Below are positions 36,501 through 48,500 of a stretch of DNA of 64,000 nt, piece after piece. Within the stretch, counting starts at the first letter, position 1; each line of letters starts with the position of its first letter. The DNA lies in the NCBI GenBank assembly GCA_038030265.1, contig CM075942.1:64732926-64796925 (forward strand), read 5' to 3'. Both the position numbers and the translations under genes were made by a program. The notes under the pieces are model-generated. The model saw only the letters and a program-made list of their open reading frames with translations, ran no database searches and was not told the origin of the DNA. This DNA is from Corythucha ciliata. Its lineage: Eukaryota > Arthropoda > Insecta > Hemiptera > Tingidae.

Positions 36501-39500
36501 TTTAGCCATATTTTTCGTTTGTTTAGCTTTTCGAATGCTAAACTCGAATCCGAGCATTTCGAATGCTCTGTTAAAATGACTATTTCTACCCTGATAATGG
36601 CAAAACTGTGCATACGTTCTGAAAATAGCCAAATAGACCATTTCACACACCATTCAAAATAGCCACAAACTGAAAAATTCGTGCCCTAAAATAACCAAAG
36701 ACCCTAAAAATTTCGATCTTCAAAGTGTTTCGATCGAAAAAAGATCAAAGTGGTCATTCGCGCCCTTTGGAAAGCGTTTCGCCCCTTGAAGGTACCTAAA
36801 CTGCAACTGATCTGAGCCCAAAAAACTACCATAGTATCATGTTCATGCCCTAAAAGTAGCTGGCGGCCATACGCTGACACTCCCCACCCTCCAAAATGAC
36901 AGATTCTTGGCTTAAAGGGACTTAGAAACTGACGAACAGTGACTTAATCGTTGACGAACTATTGAATTTCCAAGCCCTTCCCTCGACAACTGTCAATTTC
37001 GTCCTTAAAATAGTCAATTTCCTTCAAACTACCAATTTCGTCTCACTAAACTATCAATTTCGCCGTAGAAACTGACAGTTTTGAGTTGGAAACTGTCAAT
37101 TTCCTCCTACATAACAAATCCCAAACCGAGAGAGTAGTATCAGACAATTCGGGCTCAGACCAAACTGTCAATTTTGTCCCATAAACTGAACTTCGTCCTG
37201 GAAACTGTGAATTTTGTGAATTTTCTGTCAATTTGTGAATTTTGTGAACTGTCAAACTGTGAATTTCGTCCTATAAACAGTCAATTTCGTCCTCGCAACT
37301 GTCAAATTCGTCCTTGAAACCGTGAGTTTCGTCTTTCAAAACTATCGATTTCACTATGTTACTCATATTTTTATTAACTTGGAAACTGTCCCAAACCTTG
37401 ACGTCGAGGTGGCCTCAGGCCATGGGGTTTTTACCGGAAGCATTCGAAGCCTTGAAACTGTAAATTTTGTCGTTCAAAACTGTCAATTTCGTCCTAGAAA
37501 CTATCAATGGATTTGTCCCGGGAACTGTCTATTAAGTTCGAGAAACTGTCAATTTGGTCCTATAATGCCAATTTTCTCTTTCAAAAGTATCCATTTCGTC
37601 CTGGAAACTGTCAATTTCGTCCTATGAATTGTCAATTTGGTCCTATAAACTATCAATTTCGTTTAAATTGTTAGTAGAAGCGCTTAAACTACGAGGGTTA
37701 GTGGATAAAGCATGCATAAATCTGTAGCCGTAGGAGCCTACGTTGTCTGTCTTCCCTCATTGAGGTTCAGTTCAGGTTTCAGTTGGGAAACCAAATGCTG
37801 AAGATGGCGGGCACCCGAAACCGGTCCATTTTTGACGAACCTCGACGAGGGAAGACAGACAATGTAGGCACCTACAGTGGCCACAGATTAATGCTTGTTT
37901 TATCAATTTCATCATATAAACTGTTAGTTTCGTCCTGGAAACTGCCGATTTCGCCCGAGAAACTGTCAATTTCGACCTAAAAACTATCAATTCACTCCTA
38001 CATTACTGACAATTGTTTCTTAGAAAGTACCAAAGTGGCCCGGAAACTGATAATTCCAGTGAAAAATTTGAAATTGAGCCTCCGGAGCTCTAATATACAT
38101 GTTCAGAACAATTACGGGTGAAGCCGGCAAAACTTTAAAAACATTGTACAGAAATCTTATTTTTCGGCGCAAGTAAACTGCTCAGAGCCCCAAATCCCGC
38201 AAGTTAACGGTTAAAGCACAATAGCTCACTGTTTAGCTCACCCAGCCTACAACCGCGGAGGTTTCCCGATTGAATAGTCGCTTCGTGACGACAATTACCT
38301 GCAGTTGGAGGTCTAAAAAGTTGTATGTGGCTAAACTACTCTGTTTACGACCATATAGCTGAGATATCGGAAGTTTCAGTCCTTAAGCTGAAGGTGAAGA
38401 AATGACGTTTTCGTACTACTTATAACGAAAGAGCTTCTTCCCGCACCTAGAACCCCCCCTAGAAAGTGTCATTTTTTCGAACTGTTACGTATGAAAACGT
38501 TGGCATCAGTTTAGCCGTCTATGTAGACTGTTGTAGGCTGACCGGTGACGGGCTCCTCCACCATCTTATAGCTCAGCTATGAGTGAAGCCGAGATATAAG
38601 ATCAAGTGTTAATTTAGTCGGAGTTTGGAATTAAATTAATTGATCTCTTATGTACGTAGTACGAAAAATAGCGTCCACAACTTGTAGGAAAGTAAAATAT
38701 CGTTGCTCGTGTCATTGCCTCGCTCAGACAACCAACAGCACTCCGGGGAGCGGTTTAATACTATAAAGAGAAAAAACAGAGGGGGAAAAAGTGGGGACGA
38801 TTAGCAGCGCTCCCCGCGAACAGGGGTGTACAACTAGGTAGAGTGTGAGGTTTACGGGGGGATCCCCCTCGCCTTGCCCCCTTGCCCTCATCCCTTTCTT
38901 TTCCTCGTTTGTTTGTTTTTTGTTTTTTTTGTTTCTATGACAACTGATCTCCACTTTAATTCCGTGAAATAAAGAGCATAAAGAGTCAATAAAGTTGGCA
39001 TCAAGTATGCATGTATTCGCATTTATTGTATAATTTTAATGTTTTTAAACACCAATGCAATGAAATAATTAATTGGTTTCTTGTCATTATTTTACGTCCT
39101 AATAACATACTGAAAAATTAAAAGCGGCAAAGCCTTTTACAAAAGCTCAAATCTCTTTTTCGTGTTCAATTAATTTGACTGGACTAAGTTTCATTTGTAT
39201 AGCACGGGCGACACGCAAAAAATATTTCTGGTTTCATTAATCCGTTATATGACTGAGTTGTAGAGCTAAACAATGATTTCTAGTGCGGGAGCTATTGAAC
39301 TTTTCCGTTACAACTTCTTACGCAAATCCATGTACCTATATACATTATACTTCACAACCAATAATTTTACTTCACTTCCCAACTGAAAAAATCATAGAAA
39401 AATAAACTTGGATAAAGCCCATTGTGGTATGCTAGAGTACAAATGAGCTCATTCCGGCATTAAAGGACCAGAAATACTTCTGACACTATGTTATTGTTCA

Positions 39501-42500
39501 TCGATCTTGCAAAAAGCTCATTTGTTATTGCGGAGTTCATCTAGCTAATTTTGATAGTTCGTCACTCGTAGCGTTTAGAGTAGTAAATATGCGGCAAATA
39601 TGTTTTTCTTTTTTCAAGCTCAGGCATTTCTGAGGGTTTGAAGTATACATGATTCGCTTGGCGAAATAACCAAAGCTACCAACTCGCAAATAACTTGAGA
39701 TAATTCAAGCCCCATTCACAAATCATGTGCTTTGCGCCTATGGAGTTTATGCAGCCTATCAAAACGCTTCATTTTTCGAGGGAATTGTTTGTTGCAGATC
39801 GCGTACATAGAGCTTGAAATGCATACAATATAACTAGAAAATCAGTTACTAGGAAAAAGAGGAGATTGTTATCTATTAACCAAATTTCAAGGGCCATGGG
39901 GATTGGGGTCTTCACGAAATTTACCTTTAGCTCTAAAGCCCCGAATCAAAAACTCCCATTCCTTCCCTCTCTCTACTCGACAGTGCATTAATTTAAGAAA
40001 AATTAGTGATTCTTATAAAAAATTAATTCTCACAAAACTAATGCATAACTCGTACGTTCAAAATAGCAAATTCTGATTGACGTTTAAGCTCTTAAGCTCA
40101 CCTTAGAGCTAAACTAAACTAAACTAAACTTTAAACACCTTTGGTCGAACGGGCATCAGTGTAAAATAACTTAATGACTACGATTATGAAAATATGGCTA
40201 ATCAAAGGAAGCAAGAAAATGCTGTAGCCGAAGACGATGGTTGACTTGAACACAGAGCCTGAACCGAGACTGACTAGAGGCTATTAGTAGGGAGGAACAA
40301 TACGATGACTCGGAGTCCCCACTGACATACCTATACAACATAAAAATGAAAGAACATTATTACACTAGCAATATGGAGTAATAGACCAATAGCCAGCAAT
40401 GTAAAAAGTGCAACCATTTGCATACTTTTCTTACTCAGCGCATAAAATCGATAATAACTCCCTAATAGTGGGAAAAATTGTCTGCCTTCATTTGGACGTG
40501 ACGAAACCGGTGGCATACGCCATCATAGCATGCACTTGTGGGAAGAAGTAACACAAATTCCGGTCAGTTTGGAAAAACGTTGTATTCACGAGATAACGCA
40601 TATGAAAATATTGGGAAATGAATATTACATTTCATGCTAACGGGTCCTGGGGCCGCGAGCCAAAGGAAAAGTCGGAAAAACCGAAAAACCCCTTAATTTG
40701 AAGTTCCGCTTGTCGGTGTCAGTGCACATGGCGTCTATTAGGGAAAAAGGGACAAGCATCTCCAGTAACTAATCCGTTTTTTTAGTAGATGCATTTTTAA
40801 AGACCCCATCGGCTGCACTATGATTTACGGCGAATGGAAAATGCATATTATGAATTTTCATACTTCGTGGTAAGAGCGAACCAGAATTTCCCACCCGCTG
40901 CAGTAGAAAATATTTTTCGGGGTGTGTTCTTACCTGAGGTGACGCTGTTTTTCTGTGACAGCATGAAAACGCCGTTCGTCGAAGATTTTTATTATATATG
41001 ATTTGTATTTCTCGCCCTATTTTCGCTCAGAAAAAAGTACACTGACACCGAAAACGGATACTCCAAATTAGATGGGTTTTGGGTTTTCAGACTTTTCCAT
41101 TGGCTCAACCGCCACAGGACCCGTTAGCATGAAACGCAATATTCTATTCCCGTGAGTAAAACATTTTTCCTGACTGACCGGAATTTTTGTTACTTCACCC
41201 CACAAGTGCATGCTTTGATGGCGTCTGTCACCGGTTTCGTCACGTCCAAATGTTGGAAGACCATTTTTCCCACTATTGGGGAGTTATTATCCATTTTATG
41301 CGCTGGGTAAGAAAAATATGCAAATGGTTGCACTTTTTACGTCGCTGGCTCTTAGTCTAAAACTTAATTTTTATGATAGCCACCTTTCATCATCTTCATT
41401 GTGCTGATCATCTAGCACAATGGTCGCTCATGTCACCCTCGTCACTCCTCACGCTATTTAAATGCCTTGATTCATATTGTAGCCTGGAGAATGGATATAT
41501 GTTCACATAAATATAACGTCATTTAAATAGCGTCATTTAACGCTATGAGCGTTTCAACTCACAGATGCTTACTTGAAGTTTTAGTCCAACGTTTTCGTAT
41601 ATCCGCGCGGATCACAGTGGGCGCATGAGCGAGGTGAATTTCAGTGACTATGCGGTACTCCTGGTAACAGTCACTTTTTCATTGGATTGCTTTCTTTTCG
41701 TTTGGAAACTACTTGTGGCCCATTATTATGAGAGCAAGCCAGCTTTTCTACCTAGAATAAAAGACATTTTCCACCATGAAGAGTGAAATCCATTGAGGCA
41801 TGCATAAATTACCATGCCATTCACCAAGTTGTAGGATGTGAAGGATCAGTACAAGCGAATTCAATTATTTACAACAAATCGGAAGTACTGTGTCATACGC
41901 TGGTCAGGAGCTAAAGCGGAATAGCTGAAAAGGAAGTTAATCACGTTATAAGAATTTATTGATAAATTAAGAGTGAGGGGGGTTTGCCCGCTCGTAGGTT
42001 TGAGCACTGAGTGAGCGACAGGTAGTTAGAAGTTACATAGTAGGAGACCCAAATAAGATTGGTAAAAGTAAAATAATACGTGTTTTCTTCTAGAATTTAT
42101 AGTAAATAATAATAGCTTCGAGGAGAGAGGCGGGTAAGCCAAAATATGGAAAGTATACTTTGGGAAAAAGCAGGCGCTAGTGTCCGAAGCTAAACAGGAA
42201 CATTTGAACTTTTTTGTTGTTGTTTTTAAATTGAAGTCCGGTCCTGTTTCTCTTGGGGCTAGGGCAGAGTTTTCGAAATTTCGCTGGAGAGTAACCCCCT
42301 CAATTTTCAACGAGAATTTCCAATTTGACATTTAAAGAAATGTATGGGCTCCTGAAGAAGTTAAATTGTACTCAAATGAGAAATAAAAAATATAGGTTCC
42401 AATTTAGTACAGAAGAGTTGAGCACAAATTTAAGGTACTTCAAGAGCCCATAAATTGTTCCAAAAGGCAAATTTGAAATTTTCGTTGAAAATTGAGGAGG

Positions 42501-45500
42501 GTTACGAAGATTTCAAAATCTTCGACAATAACCGAGAAAAGTGGCTGATCCATGTTATCTGGCTCATCCTGTACATTTAACATGCCTGAAGATTTTCATG
42601 TTCAATTACAATAGCTAATATAATAGATTGTGGCTTACCTGCAATCCGAAGGAATCCTGAAGAAACGCACATTTTGTACATTACCGTCAACCTTGGACCG
42701 GCACCCTCTCACAACACATTTCTTAAAACCCATCACCAATCAAGAAACTATTTTCTTGCTCGGGAGAAAGTTACAGCAACACAAACAGTTAAATTCTAAA
42801 GGGAAATCGCAAAAGTCCAACACACTAGAAAATACAAGAAAAGCTTATTCATTTGACAAGTAGTGACAGCGCCGGTATTCCTTGAGGAAAGGGAACGTTT
42901 ATTTTTCCATATGGTTGGAAAGTTTGGGGAGGCATCTACCGAGCCCGAGCGAAAAAGTCTATAAATCCGGTTTTAGCGCTCCAAGTGAACAGGGGTGTCC
43001 ACTACGTTCTGTTCCCCGGTCCTACTCGGTATGAGTGATACCCCCGTCAGCACTCGCACGATATTTTACACTTTCCTAAGGCTCGTTTCACACATACGCG
43101 GTTTCCCGAGGCGCTCTCCGATTTCATGCTGGTTAAAGGGTAACATGGGCGCTCGAGTTTTATTTCGCATTTTTTGGTAAATTTTCTGTCATGTGTTGTA
43201 CCAGGTTCACATGCAAGACGCGATCGTGTTCAATATTTAGTGCCCCCCACCACCACCACCACCACCACGCAGTCAACGGACTTTCCAATTTTCGCGGCCG
43301 TTAGTGCACTTTTCAGGAGGAGATGCCACTTTTAAATTGACGAATTGTAAAATCACGGAGACCCAATGAGTAGGATCGTTGGAAGGGTGTTCTCTAGGGA
43401 CAGACATGAATTAAAGGCCCCAAAGTGGGGTTTAGACGGATTCACAGCCACCAGAATTTACTTTTCGCCTTGAAACCTGAATACTAGCCTGTAAAACAGC
43501 GCAGTTCGACCACGAAACTGACTTATTTTGCCTCTGTGAAGATAATATTGCCCACATTTTCACAATTTCTTTGGGGGTGAGTCGCTCGCTCGCGAGGGGG
43601 TTTAAAGCCGTTTCTACGGGGATAACATTGCCTGTTTTTGACCCAAAATTCGTCGTGGAAAACTACTTTACATACAAAATTTGTCGGAAATTTATCACTC
43701 AACAAGTTTTGTACGTGAAGATTATCATCTAAAGTAACTCATTTTCGGGATATTTAGAAGAAACTAAAAGAAGTGCCAACACATTTCGGTTTTGGGCTGC
43801 CAAAAATTGTACCGTACGAGCTATTTCAGAGTTAACATTTTTTTTCTCGAACACTTCTGACCTACATGCAAGATGGCAACAAAATTCCCGCAGGGAACAT
43901 GGAAGTAAAAGGGGTTTGTTTTCGGCAACCTTGTAGCCAATTCGCATGGAAATTGTACGAGAAATCCGAACAAAATAGTTACAAAATTCCAGAACCAATT
44001 GTTTCGATGTTAATACCGAAAATATTATTCCGCTACGGGGAGAACATGCCTGGGAAATTATTTTCCTCCAAAACAAAGGTTTTTTTTTTTTTTTTTTTAC
44101 CCTACGCCGATCAATCATGGCTCTTCCGCCATAAGACCTTTTGCAGCCCAATAAATACAGAGAAGCGAACTTCGACCAATTGGTCTCGTCGGAAGCAAAT
44201 GCTAGTCTAATGTCCTCAAGTCGAGGACAGTCAAAAAGATGTTGGGAGGTCATAATTGAGTTTGTGCTGCAGAGAGTAAAGTGAGGGTCGTCCTTCAGGT
44301 GAATTCTATGCAGATGTGCATTCAGGTAGTCGTGTCCAGTGACAGCTCGGAAAGCGGCCACTGATTCGTGACGGGGGAGGTCTCGTGGGACACGCTCATT
44401 TGGGTTGAGAAGGGTGAACCACTGTTTGCCCTCAGCCGAGAGTCTCTGTTGTTCCTGCAGTCTGTCATTAATGGAGGATATTGATAGGCTTTTGGCTGCA
44501 AGGAAACTGACTGGTGCATCGGGCATGTCCATCAGGGAGCCTTCTTTCGCTAGGGCGTCAGCCCGCTCATTTCCCCAGATTCCAACATGCGAGGGGATCC
44601 ACTGTAATGCCAGTGTAACCCCATCACCGAGCAACCGCTCTATGAGTTTCCTACCCTCAAGCACATCTCGGGAGGCTGTCGCAGCATCGCAGCATTGGTG
44701 CACAGACTTATAATCGCAGCCTGAGAGTCACATAAGATAACGGACTTTGGACAAATTGTAGAGCCAAGCATCCTGAGAGCCAGTATCACTGCCCGAATCT
44801 CCCCGTCAAAATTACTGGCAAGAACCCCAACCGGCGCAGCGATGGATCCTGCCGTTGAATACACGCCAGCCCCTCCATTACGCCTTGCTCCAGCAGCTGA
44901 ACCATCGGTGTACACCCGTAACCATTCATCTTCTGGGAACCGAGTGTGTATAGTTTCCAGCGCGACTGTCTTCAGCTCAATGGGAGGGGTTGTCGATTTC
45001 GAGACTGGCGAGATTAGGGTGTTGTATCAAAGTGCTGTGCGGCGAGGGACAAGCTCTCCAGCAGATGGAAACTGCTCAGGATTTTGCAGAGACTGCGTGA
45101 GACCATACTCGTTTTTCAGGGATTCAACCTTGGCCAGGAATGTGGTTTGGGTGGAGAGCCTAGGAACAGCAGGGCTGTATGACTTCCAGTGTTCCACATC
45201 GCTTCGCTGAAGTCGCTCGACAAGAACCAGAGCTGCTGATTCCCTCCTGTAATGTTGAGGCTCAATCCCTGTTGGCAGCTCCATTGCAACGATTGGGGTC
45301 GACACAGCGCCACCCGTTATGAGTCGGAGTGCATGGTTTTGGGCCACATCGATCTTCTTAACAGTTGCCGTTGAAGCAGTCACCATAAGCTCACTTCCAT
45401 ATTCCATGGAGGGTCTAACATAGCTCTTGTATGCAAGTGTCAGTACATCCTGCGAAGCTCCCCACTTGATGCCAGTTAGTCTTTTGAGTAAGCTCAATCT

Positions 45501-48500
45501 CTTTGTGCCTTTCTGTGCATTATATTCGGCTTGTGCGTTCCAGGTTAAACGAGAGTCCAGCTTAATGCCAAGGTACGTTGCACAGTCAGTTTTCCTCAAA
45601 GGGTTGTCTCCAAGCGATAAAGAAATGGAGTGCTTCCTGGTGGAGAGGGTGAAAAGTTGGAACTCTGTCTTGAGAGTGTTGACCTCCATTTCGTTTGTTG
45701 ATGCCCAGTCAGAAAGACGGCCCAGTGAGTCATTCAAAGCTGACTCCAAAGCTGGAATATTGCTCGACGTTGCCCAAAGGACTAAGTCGTCTGCATAGAG
45801 CAGTGCATTGACTCCTGGAGTCGAAGTGACAGCTGATATCACGTCATCTATCAACACATTAAAGAGAGTCGGACTAAGGACTGCCTCTTGAGGAACCCCA
45901 TTTCGTGTCTGTCGAAAGGATGAGCATTCATCTCCATACCGCACTCGAATGAATCTCTGCGAGAGGAAGGATCGAAGGGAGGCAAAAAGGCGGCCACTGA
46001 GCCCAATGTTCTGGAGCTTTTGGACAAGCAGCCTTCTGCACACCCTGTCGAATGCAGTTCTAAAATCAACAAACACAGCAAGGGTGCTCTGTTTGTGATG
46101 GAAGCCATCTTTTATCCCTTGGGTTAACCGCGGAACTTGTTCTATGGTGCCCCTATGCTTCCTGAAGCCTGCTTGTTCCACTGACAGTAGATTGTACTGG
46201 TCCAGGTACCGTTGCAGTCGGCCAAGGACCAGTCTCTCAAAAACTTTAGAAAAAACACTTGTGAGTGCAATAGGGCGGTAGCTTGCTGTGCTCTCTGCTG
46301 GTTTACCAGTTTTCAGTATTGGAACAATTTCTGATTTCCTCCAGTCAGCTGGGAAGTGTGTCCTCCATGCTAGATTTAGGAAGGTTCTGACAGTCTCTCT
46401 GGCGGAAGTACCCAAATTTATTAGAAATTCTGGCAGCAAGTCGTCTGGCCCCGCGCTCCTGCCTTTTCTCGTGTTTTGAAGTGCTGAGTCAACTTCCTCC
46501 CATGAAAAATCGTTGTTAAGAAGTTCGTGTTCTCCTTCTCTGGAGCAGGTGGGAATTGCAGATGTCGTTGGTTCCAAGACTTTTGAAGTTGGGCGATAGT
46601 TGCTCACACTGGCAAAATGCTTAACGAATAAGCGTGCAATATCCCGGTCAGAAGTAAGTAATACCTGTCCCTTTCTTATTGGGTTTTTTCGAGGAGGGTG
46701 GTCGTTATTTAGACGGGAGATGTAACGGTGAGCCTTTGTGCCGTCTTTACTAAAGTCCAGGTTCTGGAGGAAGCTTGTGAGTGAGGAGTTCTTAGCAGAA
46801 ATAATTTCTCTCTTCAGAGAGGCAACTTTCTGTTTCAAGTCCATGCGATCATCTGGGCTTTGGGAAGTCCGATAGGCTGCAGCTGCTCTGTCTCGCTCTG
46901 TTTTCAATGCTTCTAGGTGTTCATTCCAGAATGGCTGGTAGTTTTTCACTTGACCGCGAGGAACACTTTGGTGCGCCGCAGCAATGATCGCTGTGGTGAT
47001 CCTTCTCAGTGACTCCTCTACCTCATTGGATACCAGATTTGTACACACGAGTCGATCAGTGGCCTTGGCAAACTTTCCCCAATCTGCCTTCTTTACGTTC
47101 CATCTTGGCCTTCTCTTTTCTTTGAGCAAGTAAGGGCCAATGTCTTCTTTTACCATCAGGATGCTGTGACCAAAGGATTCTGGTGGTTGGATCAGAGATA
47201 AGGACACATTTGAGGCAGTTGTTGAGTGTGCTAACACTGCATCAGGCTTTGATGTTGCGCCAGTGTAAGCTAAGAAGGTGGGCTTTCTGTCTGGGGTCGG
47301 TACGTATTCGGCCAGGTTTTCATCAATAAAGTTTTCCCAGGTCCTCCCCACAGGTTCTGTTCGGCTATAATCCCAAATGGTGGACAGGGCATTAATGTCG
47401 CCATATAGTATGCAATGGCGATCCCATATATCTTCTAACCAGGCAAGTGAGGGGTTATTGCGCCGCGGGTTATACGCAAAGACTAAACATCGATGTGTTT
47501 TCCCTTTCCATATCTTCAGCTCGACAGCCTCCATTTTGTCGGGCACGCTCATCTCTTTTCTTATTGAGAACTGCACAGTTAGCGTTGACTTCGCAGCCAC
47601 CAAGATTCCAGATGAGCATTGTCGGCTTCTAGGGAGGACATACGTCTGGTAGCCAGGAGCTTGGAACTTCGTGAGATTGTCTGTAGCGGCACCCGCCTCA
47701 ACAATTGCATATACGTCAGTGTCGTTTTCTTTTATATGCAGCTGGAGCTCAGTAAACTTTGCGTAAGTCAAACCTCCGGCGTTCCAATATAGCGTTTTGA
47801 GAGTGGCTGTTAGTGGTGGCTTGTTTGGTCTTGGTCTTGTTTGGTGATGGCCTTGACAAAGGCCGTTGAAATGCTTGCGTTGGCGTTGGCGAGTGCCAAT
47901 TGCAGGCCGATTCCGGCTCATGATGTCGCTATAACGTTGGGCTGACGTGCGGCGACTGCGTATGCGTTCAGTATCCCCTCTACTTGATTGCGCTGAGTCT
48001 ATCCAGCAGTAGAGTGCAATGGGGACGTCCAGGGGCAGGAACGTAGACCAGCATACATCACCCCCAAACAAAGGTCACATTCGCGTTTTTCATACCAAGA
48101 AAACACTAGATTTCGATTACTATGTAATTGTGTGGCAAATAATTTTTGGCGTAGTGACGCCAGATCCTATTCCTCCCACAATTTTCGCTTAATCTCAGTT
48201 TTTTTCAGTTACAAATATTTGCAATTAAAATAGCCAGGTTTTCATTTTCATGTAATTTATCGAGAAAAAAAAGAAACAGACCGACGGCCAGGGGCGTTGG
48301 TACGGGGAGAGCTACAAGTATACGAACGAAGGAGCATTAGTACCATAACTAAGAGCCCCGTAAAATCTCCAAAAATGAGCGTTTCACGTTGAAGTTAGGT
48401 TTAGCAGATTTTCTGGACTTAAAGCAGCCCCAAAAAGGTCCGAGTACGTCCAGCTTTTTCCTTGGACTTCAGACCCAACACAGTAATGTACCGAGGTACG

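Larger units (their letters stand above)
41360..44079. other. Intron 16 DNA between palindrome and retrotransposon
   Basis: Holds a 240-bp inverted repeat (see 42270), a CCA microsatellite (see 43244) and otherwise no recognised gene. The words TTCCCGCAGGGAACATGG and GAAGTAAAAGGGG at about 43889 recur at about 50684 (one base different), marking another dispersed repeat. Confidence 0.4.

Noticed and set aside
43729..44100. Downstream part of the - strand frame 43729-44703
   Set aside because: Beyond 44100 the frame reads through the poly(A) tail into flanking DNA; only the part above 44100 is RNase H.
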